Part shown: positions 54,455 through 64,000 of the stretch, piece by piece
How positions within the stretch are numbered: position 1 is the first letter of the stretch
Layout of the letters: each line of letters opens with the position of its first letter
Source of the DNA: Serratia inhibens
GTDB lineage: Bacteria; Pseudomonadota; Gammaproteobacteria; Enterobacterales; Enterobacteriaceae
NCBI RefSeq assembly: GCF_003591175.1
Contig: NZ_QYYG01000001.1
Location: 1,426,001 to 1,490,000 of the forward strand
Direction: 5' to 3'
Length of the DNA stretch: 64,000 nucleotides
The notes under the pieces: generated by a model
What the model was told of the DNA's origin: nothing
The model's database searches: none
Seen by the model: the letters and a program-made list of their open reading frames with translations, nothing else
Made by a program: the position numbers and the translations under genes

Positions 54455-54994
54455 TTAACCTTGGGGTAAAGAACGAATAAACTCCAGGGTCTGCCCGGGT
54501 GAACGCAGCCGAATGAAACGGATATGCCCATACCGGGCATTATTCATATCATCAAGGTAACTGGCCCGGTTTTTACGGTAGGTTTTGAGGGTCCACAGAA
54601 TTATCGAGTCGCGGCTGAAAAAAGAGCGGCGAAAACTTTCACGATTACCGGTGTCGGGCCACAATTCAGTGCGGGTCCAGGCGCGCATGGCCGCACGGCG
54701 CACCGCCTGAAACAACGTGCGGCAGAACCCGTAGTCCACCCACACGACCCAATCGACCTCACGCCACTTGAGCGATTTGGTTCGGGTATAATTGCCGTCC
54801 AGCACCCAGCCGCTGTCCGCATCGCCCAACACCTGAGCGAGACGGGCCAAAAACTCGTCATCCGGCGTGCCTTGCCAGTCCCGCCGCCAAAACAGCCTAT
54901 CCAGCTCGATATAAGGGACTGCGAATTTCTCTGCCAACTGGCGCGCCACCGTGCTTTTGCCACTGCCGCTGGTTCCCACTACGTTAATTTTCAT
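54455..54994 (-). CDS. P-loop AAA ATPase, adenylate kinase-like (FlaR-type topology modulator)
   Basis: 179 residues. Walker A VVGTSGSGKSTVARQLAEKF at residue 5, Asp in YIELDRLFW, WVLDGNYTRT, then a basic RRAAMRAWTRTELW helix. Related proteins are called topology modulation protein or shikimate kinase-like, without a proven substrate. Only 4 bp from the convergent gene end. Confidence 0.82.
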   Translation of the reverse strand: MKINVVGTSGSGKSTVARQLAEKFAVPYIELDRLFWRRDWQGTPDDEFLARLAQVLGDADSGWVLDGNYTRTKSLKWREVDWVVWVDYGFCRTLFQAVRRAAMRAWTRTELWPDTGNRESFRRSFFSRDSIILWTLKTYRKNRASYLDDMNNARYGHIRFIRLRSPGQTLEFIRSLPQG

Positions 54995-55388
54995 AGGATT
55001 ATAGCGATAAATAAGAGGGGGAATTATTTTAACCAGATGTTATCAAGCTATCAACCTGAATTAACAGTCAATTAATATGCTTACACAATAACTACCAATT
55101 AAAAATATATTCTTATGAAAAATAAAACCACAACGGCAACTCCTCATATTTAAATTATTATCATCGCTCGAATCACACTCTATCTTTAAAGATATAAATA
55201 CATAAAATTCAATTGGTTAATTAAATAAAACGAGTGGAGAAAATTGCATTTTAATTTCTAATGCCAATTTTCCATTCGTTATGACCTATTTATCCAATAG
55301 CCATTTTCGTGCTGCAAGAATGAATATGGCTGCTATAATTATTTCCGTGACAAAAATAGGACAACGACCCACAAAGAGGATATCTGAT
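54995..55388. other. dps upstream region
   Basis: About 390 bp, strongly AT-rich. CTATAAT near 55333 may be the sigma70 -10 of dps, 50 bp before its start. In E. coli OxyR and IHF act here; no exact OxyR box could be assigned by eye. Confidence 0.55.
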
Positions 55389-55892
55389 ATGAGTACCGCT
55401 AAACTGGTGAAAACGAAATCTTCTGATCTGCTTTACACCCGTAATGACATGGACGAAAAAACAAAACTGGCTGCTATCAAGGCCCTGAACCATCAGGTAG
55501 TGCAGTTTATTGACCTGTCGTTGATCACCAAACAGGCACACTGGAATATGCGCGGTGCCAACTTTATTGCCGTCCATGAAATGCTGGACGGGTTCCGCAC
55601 CGCGATCACCGAGCATCAGGATACCTTCGCCGAGCGCATAGTGCAGTTGGGCGGCGTGGCACTGGGTACCGTGCAGGTGGTGAACGATAAAACGCCCCTG
55701 AAAAGCTACCCAACCAACATCCACAGCGTGCAAGAACATCTGAAAGCCTTGGCGGATCGTTATGGCGCAGTGGCGAACGACATTCGCAAGGCCATCTCCG
55801 AAGTAGAAGATGAAGATACTGCCGATATGTTCACTGCCGCATCACGCGATCTGGACAAGTACCTGTGGTTTATCGAATCCAATATTGAATAA
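55389..55892 (+). CDS. dps: DNA-protecting ferritin-like protein Dps
   Basis: 167 residues (E. coli 167). Ferroxidase ligands in [15 protein letters not shown] and [23 protein letters not shown]. The Lys-rich N-tail ([11 protein letters not shown]) binds DNA. Dodecamer that stores iron and shields DNA in stationary phase and under peroxide. Confidence 0.96.
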   Translation: MSTAKLVKTKSSDLLYTRNDMDEKTKLAAIKALNHQVVQFIDLSLITKQAHWNMRGANFIAVHEMLDGFRTAITEHQDTFAERIVQLGGVALGTVQVVNDKTPLKSYPTNIHSVQEHLKALADRYGAVANDIRKAISEVEDEDTADMFTAASRDLDKYLWFIESNIE

Positions 55893-55931
55893 CCCCCGGT
55901 AAGCGTTATCCCCAACCCGCTTTGCGGGATT

Positions 55932-55975
55932 AAACAGGCTGCGGGCTTTTTCTCCGGCCTGTTTTTCTTTTTGCG
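55932..55975 (+). terminator. Terminator of dps
   Basis: AAACAGGC and GCCTGTTT with a 17-base loop, then TTCTTTTTG. Confidence 0.82.
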
Positions 55976-56079
55976 CCGCTTGAATTGCTCAAAAAAACGC
56001 CCATAGTAGACTTAATCAGACAGCGCCTGGTCGCGTTATATACAGAGGAATACGGCGAAGACACCGAAGCGAGGTCAAC

Positions 56080-56346
56080 ATGGCAAACGGATGGGCGGCG
56101 GATGGTGCCGTACAGGATCAAATCGACTCCACCGTTGATGATGCAGTGCAACGTGCACGACATGCACTGGGTCAAGGTGAAAGCGAACGTTATTGTCAGG
56201 AGTGCGGCGAAGAAATCCCCCTGGTGCGCCGCCAGGCGTTAAAAGGCGTCCGCTATTGTCTGGTCTGCCAAACCGAACAGGACAAAAAGCAGGCCGACAG
56301 CGGCTTGTATAACCGGCGCGGAAGCAAAGACAGCCAGTTGCGCTAA
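56080..56346 (+). CDS. ybiI: DksA/TraR-type zinc-finger protein YbiI
   Basis: 88 residues. Four-cysteine finger CQECGEEIPLVRRQALKGVRYCLVCQ at about 40-65, ending in the conserved YNRRGSKDSQLR tail. A small DksA-superfamily protein without the coiled-coil domain; may bind RNA polymerase. Same neighbourhood as in E. coli. Confidence 0.92.
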   Translation: MANGWAADGAVQDQIDSTVDDAVQRARHALGQGESERYCQECGEEIPLVRRQALKGVRYCLVCQTEQDKKQADSGLYNRRGSKDSQLR

Positions 56347-56542
56347 GGTGGCGGCTAATCAAGAGCACCGGGTTCTGAAGCCATTTTCTGTACTTATCGA
56401 ACACTCCTGCACCATATGCAACAACCATGAATCATAAAAGTTAGAGTTAGTTATCAATATTGAAGCGAAACTGTTAACTATCGGTTGTTTCACCCCCATT
56501 ATTTGGTTAATGATAGGCCAATGCACCAGCACGAAACCAAAA

Positions 56543-56570
56543 GCACCATTTTGGGGCCTCAGTTTGGTGC
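56543..56570 (+). promoter_or_regulatory. Pair of NtrC-like sites upstream of glnH
   Basis: GCACCATTTTGGGGC (56543-56557) and GCCTCAGTTTGGTGC (56556-56570) each resemble the NtrC consensus GCAC-N7-GTGC type. They sit about 75-100 bp before the sigma54 element, the usual enhancer distance. Confidence 0.65.
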
Positions 56571-56642
56571 ATAAAAATAATAATACGCCTTTAAGGCACA
56601 ACATCGCATCACAACTCTTTGTTTTTATGGTAGTTGCAAACA

Positions 56643-56658
56643 TGGCACGATTTTTTCA
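56643..56658 (+). promoter_or_regulatory. Sigma54 promoter of glnHPQ
   Basis: TGGCAC, five bases, TTTCA: close to TGGCAC-N5-TTGCA, with one change in the -12 element. It lies 60 bp before the glnH start. The rest of 56347-56717 has no accepted gene; a leftward 94-codon frame overlaps the promoter and is rejected. Confidence 0.7.
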
Positions 56659-56678
56659 TGGCACCAACTGCAATATAA

Positions 56679-57461
<783 letters not shown>

Positions 57462-57566
57462 CGGGTGAAGTCAGCCACTGTTTAACTTGAGCACGGGGGT
57501 TGTGCCTTAGCCCCTGCGCTTTGTTGTATCTGATTCCCAGCGTTGGGATCATCGGGAGAAAACACC

Positions 57567-58226
57567 ATGCAGTTCGACTGGAGCGCCATCTGGCCCGCCA
57601 TCCCCATTCTGTTAGAAGGCGCCAAAATGACCCTGTGGATTTCGGTCCTCGGTCTGACTGGCGGCCTGATCATCGGCCTTGTCGCCGGCTTTGCCCGTAC
57701 CTACGGCGGTTGGATTGCCAACCATATCGCCCTGGCGTTCATCGAAGTGATCCGCGGTACGCCAATCGTGGTGCAGGTGATGTTTATTTACTTCGCCCTG
57801 CCAATGGCGTTCAGCGATTTACGCATAGATCCGTTTAGCGCGGCGGTGGTCACCATCATGATCAACTCCGGCGCCTACATTGCGGAAATTACCCGTGGTG
57901 CGGTGTTGTCGATCCACAACGGATTCCGTGAAGCGGGCCTGGCGTTGGGTCTGTCGCGCCGTGAAACCATCCGTTACGTCATTATGCCGCTGGCGCTGCG
58001 CCGCATGCTGCCGCCGCTGGGTAACCAGTGGATCATCAGCATTAAAGACACGTCGCTGTTCATCGTGATCGGCGTGGCGGAACTGACCCGTCAGGGCCAG
58101 GAAATTATTGCCGGCAACTTCCGTGCGCTGGAAATCTGGAGCGCCGTGGCGGTTATCTATCTGATTATCACCCTGGTGCTGAGCTTCGTTCTGCGTCGTC
58201 TGGAAAGAAGGATGAAAATCCTGTGA
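57567..58226 (+). CDS. glnP: Glutamine ABC permease GlnP
   Basis: 219 residues from [13 protein letters not shown] (GGGAGAA ribosome site). Five spans; EAA loop [28 protein letters not shown] contacts GlnQ. A 105-bp gap from glnH contains a small hairpin region that may lower expression relative to glnH. Confidence 0.97.
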   Translation: MQFDWSAIWPAIPILLEGAKMTLWISVLGLTGGLIIGLVAGFARTYGGWIANHIALAFIEVIRGTPIVVQVMFIYFALPMAFSDLRIDPFSAAVVTIMINSGAYIAEITRGAVLSIHNGFREAGLALGLSRRETIRYVIMPLALRRMLPPLGNQWIISIKDTSLFIVIGVAELTRQGQEIIAGNFRALEIWSAVAVIYLIITLVLSFVLRRLERRMKIL

Positions 58227-58945
58227 TTGAATTTAAAAACGTCTCCAAGCATTTTGGCCAAACCCAAGTGCTGCACAATATCGACCTGAAAATTAACCAG
58301 GGTGAAGTCGTAGTGATTATCGGGCCTTCCGGCTCCGGCAAATCCACGCTGCTGCGCTGCATCAACAAACTGGAAGAGATCACCAGCGGCGATCTGTTCG
58401 TCGATGGTCTGAAAGCCAACGATCCCAAGGTCGACGATCGCCTGATCCGTCAGGAAGCCGGCATGGTGTTCCAACAGTTTTACCTGTTCCCGCACCTGAC
58501 GGCGCTGGAAAACGTCGCCTTTGGCCCGATCCGCGTACGCGGTCTGAAAAAGTCGGAAGCGGAAAAACTGGCGCGTGAACTGTTGGCCAAAGTGGGCCTG
58601 GCGGAACGCGCGCATCACTACCCTTCCGAACTGTCCGGCGGCCAACAGCAGCGCGTGGCTATCGCCCGTGCGCTGGCGGTAAAACCGAAAATGATGCTGT
58701 TCGATGAACCCACCTCGGCGCTTGACCCGGAACTTCGTCACGAAGTGCTGAAGGTTATGCAAGATCTGGCCGAAGAAGGCATGACCATGGTGATCGTGAC
58801 CCACGAAGTCGGCTTTGCCGAGAAAGTGGCGTCGCGTCTGATCTTCATCGACAAGGGCCGTATAGCCGAAGACGGCAACCCGCACGATCTGATCAACTCG
58901 CCGCCAAGCCCGCGCCTGCAAGAGTTCCTGCAGCACGTTTCCTGA
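58223..58945 (+). CDS. glnQ: Glutamine ABC ATPase GlnQ
   Basis: 240 residues, GTG start overlapping the glnP stop (GTGA). Walker [10 protein letters not shown] near residue 34, signature [15 protein letters not shown] and Walker [14 protein letters not shown]. Confidence 0.97.
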   Translation: MIEFKNVSKHFGQTQVLHNIDLKINQGEVVVIIGPSGSGKSTLLRCINKLEEITSGDLFVDGLKANDPKVDDRLIRQEAGMVFQQFYLFPHLTALENVAFGPIRVRGLKKSEAEKLARELLAKVGLAERAHHYPSELSGGQQQRVAIARALAVKPKMMLFDEPTSALDPELRHEVLKVMQDLAEEGMTMVIVTHEVGFAEKVASRLIFIDKGRIAEDGNPHDLINSPPSPRLQEFLQHVS

Positions 58946-58960
58946 TTTATCCTGCTCAGC

Positions 58961-58994
58961 GGCGGGCGCATTCTGCGCCCGCCGTTTCTATTTT
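58961..58994 (+). terminator. Terminator of glnHPQ
   Basis: GGCGGGCGCA, loop TTC, TGCGCCCGCC then GTTTCTATTTT. Confidence 0.92.
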
Positions 58995-59084
58995 AGCCGG
59001 CTTTCTCACGCCACACACATCTCCATTTTCCGAGTATTCCCTGTTTTTTAAGTCGCAGGCGAGCATCCTGCCGCCCCCAAGCGG

Positions 59085-60095
59085 TTATCGACCGCGGCTA
59101 CAAGGCTGGTCGCCAAGGAAGGCCGCCACGTCCTGCAGATAAGCTTCATCCTGCACCGATCGGGGGGCGAATAGGCCAATCACATTGATCAGCACCGGAT
59201 GGCGGACAAACAGTGGCTTTAACATCTTGTGGTCAGCGCGCTCAATCCGCGTGACCGTCAACAGGCTGGCGGGAATATTTTGCCGATACACGCGTTCGGT
59301 TTCATCCACATCCACATTAAGATCGCGCCCACCGACGATCAGATGCACCGGCGTTGTGAAGTTACGCAATCCCTTGGTGGCATCGCTGGCCATATTGGCG
59401 CGAATAAACCGCCAGCGATCGGCGCTTAACGGCGCCAGAGGCCCATATTCTCTGCCGTACTGCGCATAGCCGTTCGGCTGGCCAAGCAACGACAGCAGGT
59501 GTCGATCCTGCGCCTCGCGCGTCTGAATCTGTCGTTCAGTCATCGCCGCCGCGGCCATCTCCGCACGGGTGTTATAACGCCCCTGACGAAGCCAGTTAAT
59601 TGCCGGCGCTACCGCTAACGTAAAGGCGATATCCGGTCGTTGCCCGGCAATTTCCGGCATTACCCAGCCGGCCTGACTGGCCCCCCACAGTCCGACGCAT
59701 TGCGAATTAAAACGCTCATCCTTTCTGGCCCAATCAATAATGTCGACCGCTTCTTTGGCCCGATCGTTCATGGTTTGATGCAGCCAGTTGCCGGAGGAAC
59801 CGCCGACACCCGCTTTATCGAAGGCCAAGACGGCGTATCCTTGCTTCGCCATGGTTTCCCAGACGCTGTAATAGCCTTCATCGAGGCTGGCGTTGGCTGG
59901 GCCATCGCCATGAATGAAGACGATCACGCCCGGTTTGCCGGACGCGAGCTTAGGTAGCACTAGCGTACCGGTCAACCGATTTCCGCCTGCCTCCAGCGCG
60001 ATCCGTTCGGTGATAAATTGGTAATCATTGGCATAGAGGACCCACCCCAGCATCGCCAATATCAGCATCAACGCGCAGGCCACTATTTTTTTCAT
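59085..60095 (-). CDS. Alpha/beta hydrolase, anchored or secreted
   Basis: 336 residues from MKKIVACALMLILAM; the N-terminus is a signal or anchor sequence. Oxyanion strand VIVFIHGDGPAN, nucleophile elbow GLWGASQAGWV (Ser), Asp in VGGRDLNVDVDE and His in ERADHKML complete the triad. ATGA overlap with the preceding acetyltransferase gene. Substrate unknown; an esterase or peptidase of the S9/S15 look. Confidence 0.85.
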   Translation of the reverse strand: MKKIVACALMLILAMLGWVLYANDYQFITERIALEAGGNRLTGTLVLPKLASGKPGVIVFIHGDGPANASLDEGYYSVWETMAKQGYAVLAFDKAGVGGSSGNWLHQTMNDRAKEAVDIIDWARKDERFNSQCVGLWGASQAGWVMPEIAGQRPDIAFTLAVAPAINWLRQGRYNTRAEMAAAAMTERQIQTREAQDRHLLSLLGQPNGYAQYGREYGPLAPLSADRWRFIRANMASDATKGLRNFTTPVHLIVGGRDLNVDVDETERVYRQNIPASLLTVTRIERADHKMLKPLFVRHPVLINVIGLFAPRSVQDEAYLQDVAAFLGDQPCSRGR

Positions 60096-60721
60096 CGTCC
60101 CACTCCGAGGTTTTTTTCCATTACCAGCCAACTGGCCTGGCGGAACAGCAACCAAAGCGAGAGGTATTGCTTTGGTTGACCGCTCCTGAAGCCGCATTGC
60201 CGATAGAGGTGCTGCGCACCGACGTTTTGTTGGCTCACATGCAGACATAGTCGGAGGTTCGGCCGACGCGCCACTGCATATTCGTCTATCCATTGAAGCA
60301 ACATTTTTCCCACGCCTTTTCCGCGCTGCGTTTCATCCACCGCCAGATATGAGAGATAGACCTCATCGGCTGCAGGAACATGCTGCAGCACCGCAATTTG
60401 CAGGTACATCCGCCAAAAATTCCACAGGCCGTAGCAACGGCACAGACGCATTATCGGCAGAGATCGTCCCCGTAAGACGGCATTTCCCGACGAGTCGGCA
60501 AAGGTCAATCCAAATGCCGCAACTATCTTGCCGGATCGCCTGACGACAAAGTTATGCTCTTGGCTGTCACGCTGTTTCCAGTTCCACAGCCGGTAAAACA
60601 GCCGCCACTGCTGACGCGCGCTTAAACCGCTCGGACGTCGAAATTTATCGCTGAAGGCGGAATAAATAAGCGCTGCCGTCTGCAAACGGCAGGATTCACG
60701 ATAAGGCTCCACATCAAGCAT
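60092..60721 (-). CDS. GNAT-family acetyltransferase
   Basis: 209 residues. Acetyl-CoA binding motif LAVDETQRGKGVGKMLLQWIDEYA near 130, then HVSQQNVGAQHLYRQCGF. The N-terminal half is basic and Trp-rich. Middle gene of the TetR-GNAT-hydrolase operon, 17 bp behind the regulator, ribosome site GGAG. Confidence 0.85.
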   Translation of the reverse strand: MLDVEPYRESCRLQTAALIYSAFSDKFRRPSGLSARQQWRLFYRLWNWKQRDSQEHNFVVRRSGKIVAAFGLTFADSSGNAVLRGRSLPIMRLCRCYGLWNFWRMYLQIAVLQHVPAADEVYLSYLAVDETQRGKGVGKMLLQWIDEYAVARRPNLRLCLHVSQQNVGAQHLYRQCGFRSGQPKQYLSLWLLFRQASWLVMEKNLGVGR

Positions 60722-60738
60722 CGCGGTCTCCGTTATTG

Positions 60739-61302
60739 TTATCGGAAGATCAACTGCTCCAGCAGTGGGTTTGGCGTGACCGCCGTCGGTGTGCCGGATG
60801 GAAAAATCGTCTGACGCCAGGCCTGGCTTTCGATAGCGTCAAGGATGAGTTGGGCAAGTTCGCGAGGATTTAATGCCGGCTCTATCACTTCGCTTTGTTG
60901 CGCCAGAGTAATGACCTGCTCCAGCGCATCCGTCAGTTGCTGCTGATTGGCGCTGAATGTCTTGGCCAGGGCAGGGTTTCGTGCCACTTCCGCCACGATT
61001 TCCGCCGACAGTTGCACGTTGTCCGGTGAAGCAACAAAAGCATAATAGGCGGTAAAAAAAGCGGATAACGCCTGCCTCGGCCGATCCTTTTCGGCCATCA
61101 ATTGGGTAGCCAGCTCGGTAAAAAAACGACTCTCCATAAACGCAATTTCGCCGATCAACGCTTCCTTTCCGGCAAAGTGATTGTAGAGATTGCCCACGCT
61201 AACCCCTGCCACCTGCGCAATATCCCGCATGCTGGTCTGGTGGAACCCTTTGTGGGTAAAGCTGTACAACGCGGCATCAACGATTTTTTCACGGTTTCCC
61301 AT
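60739..61302 (-). CDS. TetR-family regulator of the GNAT-hydrolase operon
   Basis: 187 residues from MGNREKIVDAALYSFTHKG; longer frames pass through the operator. HTH: MRDIAQVAGVSVGNLYNHFAGKEALI. Autoregulation is likely through the palindrome at 61363-61378. Confidence 0.88.
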   Translation of the reverse strand: MGNREKIVDAALYSFTHKGFHQTSMRDIAQVAGVSVGNLYNHFAGKEALIGEIAFMESRFFTELATQLMAEKDRPRQALSAFFTAYYAFVASPDNVQLSAEIVAEVARNPALAKTFSANQQQLTDALEQVITLAQQSEVIEPALNPRELAQLILDAIESQAWRQTIFPSGTPTAVTPNPLLEQLIFR

Positions 61303-61362
61303 CGGCCCTGTCCTGCAGTTGAAGAGACGGCTATTGCCGCCAGGATTAAATAAACTGATAAA

Positions 61363-61378
61363 GAACGAACGTTCGTTC
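61363..61378. promoter_or_regulatory. TetR operator, perfect 16-bp palindrome
   Basis: GAACGAACGTTCGTTC, 61 bp before the regulator start. The TTCGTTC-type half is common among AcrR/TetR sites. 61408-61610 further right holds no gene. Confidence 0.8.
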
Positions 61379-61610
61379 ATATTCAGGCGTAACTCAAATC
61401 CTGTCAAGCCAGCTTGCTTAAACAGAAGCTCAACAATCGAGGCAGGGAATAGTTAAACGAGGGAAAGACTGACCGGTGAGTAGCTCTATTCAGTGAGGTG
61501 ACTATTTTTCTTTCAAAAACAAACGAGCAATAACTTTATTATCCATCAACTCATTGATAATAAATTACAATATTTATAGGTGCCGGTCGAAAAAACCAGC
61601 ACCGATAAAA

Positions 61611-62576
61611 TCAATGCCAGCGTTCCGCCGCCCAGGCAGCTTGCTGTTCGGCGTCATGGAAGGTCCAGGCAACGAAACGGCTGATCTTTTGCCCTTGCGC
61701 CATCTCGATGGTGCGCACTTCCACCGCGCCCGCCAGCTTCAGTGCGTGGTAAATGCTTGGCAAAGTAGTATTTTTGGAGATAAGCGAGGTAAACCACAGG
61801 CAGTTCTGTGCCTTGCCGACGCTCTCTTCAACCATCTTGCGCACGAAGGCTTCTTCGCCGCCTTCACACCACAGTTCGTTATTCTTGCCGCCGAAATTCT
61901 GTATCGGCTTATCGGCCACTTCGCCTTTACCCAGCTTGTGCAGTTTAAGGCGAGTGCTGGCGCGCGCTTCCTGTTCTGAACCGTGGAACGGCGGGTTGCA
62001 CAGCGTGGCGTCAAACTTCTCCGCCACGCCGATAATGCCGTCAAGAATAAACTCCGGCTGTTTCTGCAGGCGCAAACGCACGCTGTTTCTCAGCGTCGGG
62101 TTCATCTCTACGATCATCTTGGCCGAATTGAGCGATACCGGGTCGATCTCCGAACCGGTGAAACGCCAACCGTACTCGCGCAGGCCGACGATCGGATAAA
62201 TGCAGTTGGCGCCAATGCCCACATCGAGGATCGCCACGCCTTTACCGCGCGGGATCTCGCCACCGTTGCTGGTGGCCAGCAGGTCCGCCAGATGGTGCAG
62301 GTAATCGGCTCGCCCAGGGATCGGCGGGCAAAGGTAGTCGGCGGGAATATCCCAGTGTTCGATACCATAAAAATGTTGCAGCAACGCACGGTTGAGCATT
62401 TTAACCGCCGCCGGATCGGCAAAGTCTACCGAGATATCGCCCCAGGCGTTCGGTTTGACGAACGGCTCCAAAGCCGGGCAACTGGCGATCAGCGCCGGAA
62501 AATCATAGCGTGAGCGATGACGGTTACGCGGGTGCAGGCCGCTTTTCTGCTGCGGGAAGGTTTTCTTTTTTTCCAC
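61611..62576 (-). CDS. rlmF: 23S rRNA (adenine-1618-N6)-methyltransferase RlmF
   Basis: 321 residues, GTG start. Conserved lead GLHPRNRHRSRYDF, WDIPADYLCPPIPGRADYLHHLADLL, SAM motif AILDVGIGANCIYP and catalytic CNPPFH. Modifies A1618 of 23S rRNA. Adds m6A-type chemistry distinct from the DNA enzyme in the island. Confidence 0.95.
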   Translation of the reverse strand: MEKKKTFPQQKSGLHPRNRHRSRYDFPALIASCPALEPFVKPNAWGDISVDFADPAAVKMLNRALLQHFYGIEHWDIPADYLCPPIPGRADYLHHLADLLATSNGGEIPRGKGVAILDVGIGANCIYPIVGLREYGWRFTGSEIDPVSLNSAKMIVEMNPTLRNSVRLRLQKQPEFILDGIIGVAEKFDATLCNPPFHGSEQEARASTRLKLHKLGKGEVADKPIQNFGGKNNELWCEGGEEAFVRKMVEESVGKAQNCLWFTSLISKNTTLPSIYHALKLAGAVEVRTIEMAQGQKISRFVAWTFHDAEQQAAWAAERWH

Positions 62577-62696
62577 CGTGACGGGCTCTCTTTAAAGGCA
62601 TTTCTGGCGCGTAAGATACCATAAAGCGACGTCAAACTTGCAGCCGACGAGAAACCCGTCAAAATAAAAGCTCGGTTTATCCACACCAGGTCATTT

Positions 62697-63335
62697 ATGA
62701 GCAGTGAGTCCCGTTATTACTATGAACCCGCCGCAGGCCACGGTCTGCCGCACGATCCGCTGAACGCCATCGTCGGCCCGCGCCCTATAGGTTGGATCTC
62801 CTCGGTCGGCGCCAACGGCCAGCGCAATTTGGCGCCTTACAGCTTCTTTAACTGTTTCAACTACCGCCCGCCCATCATCGGCTTCGCCAGCACCGGCTGG
62901 AAAGACAGCGTGGCGAATATCGTGGAAACCGGGGAGTTTGTGTGGAACCTGGCGACGCGCCCGCTCGCCGAGGCCATGAACAACAGTTCCGCCAGCCTGG
63001 CGCGCGGCGAAGATGAATTTGCCTTTGCCGGCGTAACGCCGCTGCCCGGCCGGCGAGTGAAGGCCGAGCGCGTAGCGGAAAGCCCGGTAAACTTTGAATG
63101 CCGCCTGACGCAGTGCATTCAGCTGCAAAGCGCCGCCGGCGAGAAAGTGGAAACCTGGCTGGTGCTGGGTGAAGTGATCGCGGTGCATATCGACCCTGCG
63201 TTGCTGGACGAGCATGGCGTGTATCAAACCGCCGCTGCCGAACCGATCCTGCGCGCCGGCGGGCCGAGCGCCTACTACGGCATTTCGGAACAGCACCGTT
63301 TCGATCTGCTGCGCCCGGACGCCCTGAAGCGCTGA
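62697..63335 (+). CDS. Flavin reductase-like FMN-binding protein
   Basis: 212 residues. Flavin_Reduct fold: DPLNAIVGPRPIGWISSVGANG, NLAPYSFFNCFNYRPPIIGF and DSVANIVETGEFVWNLATRPL. Substrate not known. It is divergent from rlmF. A stable hairpin (TTCTTCC/GGAAGAA) follows at about 63347-63372. Confidence 0.87.
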   Translation: MSSESRYYYEPAAGHGLPHDPLNAIVGPRPIGWISSVGANGQRNLAPYSFFNCFNYRPPIIGFASTGWKDSVANIVETGEFVWNLATRPLAEAMNNSSASLARGEDEFAFAGVTPLPGRRVKAERVAESPVNFECRLTQCIQLQSAAGEKVETWLVLGEVIAVHIDPALLDEHGVYQTAAAEPILRAGGPSAYYGISEQHRFDLLRPDALKR

Positions 63336-63500
63336 ACAAGCCCCCTTTTCTTCCGCGGGAAGAAGGGGGAGTTAACAATCAAAAAATCTGAAAAAGATTA
63401 TCAATACTCTCCGATTTCATCCTGTCCGTCACTGCGCAATAATCACTCCATCGAAAGGCAAGCCCCTTTCTCCCTTACAAAACTGACAGGAATGACTCTC

Positions 63501-63761
63501 ATGAAAAACATCAAAACTTTTGCTGCTGCTATCGCTCTGGCTACCCTTTCTTTCACTTCTTTTGCCGCTGAGCATGTCAGCGCACAAGACGCCGCCCAGT
63601 TCGAAAAAGCCGGCGTGATCACCGCCAGCGGCGCTACCGACCTGAGCACCCTGAAAGCTCAGTTGGCGGCCAAAGCCGATGCGGCCGGCGCCAAAGCCTT
63701 TACCATTACCTCTACCAGCGGTAATAACCTGATGCATGCCACTGCGGTAATCTACAACTAA
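63501..63761 (+). CDS. DUF1471 (YdgH/BhsA/McbA-like) periplasmic stress protein
   Basis: 86 residues, ATG 63501 with AGGA 9 bases upstream. Signal peptide to SFA; mature AEHVSAQDAAQFEKAGVITASGATDLSTL and the typical MHATAVIYN end. In E. coli mcbA (ybiM) occupies the matching place beside rlmF; relatives affect biofilm and stress resistance. Confidence 0.9.
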   Translation: MKNIKTFAAAIALATLSFTSFAAEHVSAQDAAQFEKAGVITASGATDLSTLKAQLAAKADAAGAKAFTITSTSGNNLMHATAVIYN

Positions 63762-63780
63762 GAATTTGATTTCAGATAAA

Positions 63781-63818
63781 AAAAAGCCCGCAGATACGCG
63801 CTATCGGCGGGCTTTTTT
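63781..63818. terminator. Terminator of the DUF1471 gene
   Basis: AAAAAGCCCGC and GCGGGCTTTTT with a 15-base loop and a T-run; symmetrical, so it may serve the leftward gene also. Confidence 0.9.
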
Positions 63819-63828
63819 CAATGGGCTG

Positions 63829-64000
63829 TCAGGCCAGGCGAGCGTTAATCGCCGCAGCGAAATCACGACACATCCGATCGTCGCCCTCAGCGTTATCCGC
63901 CAGCACCTGATCGCCATCCACCACCCGGATATGCGCCGCCAGATCGAAATCCGCCGCCGGTTGCGGCCGGGCGGCGGCATCGGCAATAGTCTGCCGCGCC
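63829..64000 (-). CDS. C-terminal end of an unidentified protein
   Basis: 57 codons up to a TGA at 63829-63831. The tail reads FDLAAHIRVVDGDQVLADNAEGD and ends DFAAAINARLA. GC-rich and codon use like the backbone. Too short to identify; the gene begins beyond the window. The complementary plus and other-frame minus readings are shadows. Confidence 0.6.
   Translation of the reverse strand, partial: ARQTIADAAARPQPAADFDLAAHIRVVDGDQVLADNAEGDDRMCRDFAAAINARLA

Noticed and set aside
56359-56643. 94-codon leftward frame before glnH
   Set aside because: Overlaps the sigma54 and NtrC sites of glnHPQ and lacks a ribosome site.

Overview
The window reads as chromosomal DNA of an enterobacterium, most probably a Serratia species. 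Evidence for this is the Escherichia coli 18-minute gene set (iaaA-gsi, moeAB, ybiT, rhtA, ompX, dps, ybiI, glnHPQ, rlmF), the high GC of that backbone, the four-gene fimA-chaperone-usher-adhesin operon and the betIBA/betT locus. The species call is inference; no rRNA or other species marker is present. No tRNA, rRNA or CRISPR array was seen.

Layout: 1-6730 glutathione import and isoaspartyl peptidase, a DUF924 protein and moeAB. 6731-9210 an AT-rich gap with one small membrane protein, then the ABC-F factor ybiT. 9245-18558 an AT-rich genomic island of about 9.3 kb flanked by a 10-bp direct repeat. It carries a large serine recombinase, a small serine recombinase, a structured non-coding stretch, three small envelope or secreted proteins, and a restriction-modification module (C protein, beta-class adenine methyltransferase, probable endonuclease under a TetR-type regulator), plus one orphan gene. 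18770-25504 small metabolic and regulatory genes and phoA. 25939-28179 mqo and a SoxS/MarA-like activator. 28241-35069 type 1 fimbriae with divergent EAL and LuxR-type genes. 35245-43330 an FMN glutamate-synthase-like protein and the choline-to-betaine genes. 43403-47684 a two-component system divergent from a periplasmic protein, a cytochrome b561 and a Tat-type molybdopterin oxidoreductase. 47809-56346 assorted genes including ompX, rhtA, dps and ybiI. 56718-58945 glnHPQ. 59085-64000 a TetR-GNAT-hydrolase operon, rlmF, a flavin reductase-like protein and a BhsA-like stress protein.

The most interesting part is the island. Its att core (CATTATGCCA) holds the ATG of the integrase on one strand and, on the other, a TGGCATAAT extended -10 element for ybiT. 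Insertion therefore cuts through the probable ybiT promoter, and the arriving end resembles the sequence it displaced (about 30 of 43 positions). A promoter-like sequence at the far right end would drive the integrase only after excision. The restriction module seems to have three layers of control: a C-protein operator close to the C.Esp1396I class, with a second mirrored C box facing a divergent secreted-protein gene; a LexA-like box over the methyltransferase -35; and a TetR-type regulator translationally coupled (TAATG) to the endonuclease. These are sequence-based proposals and have not been tested.

Many divergent gene pairs elsewhere have clear palindromic operators: BetI, ArsR, two TetR regulators and the OmpR-type regulator. 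Pho-box and sigma54/NtrC signals precede phoA and glnH.
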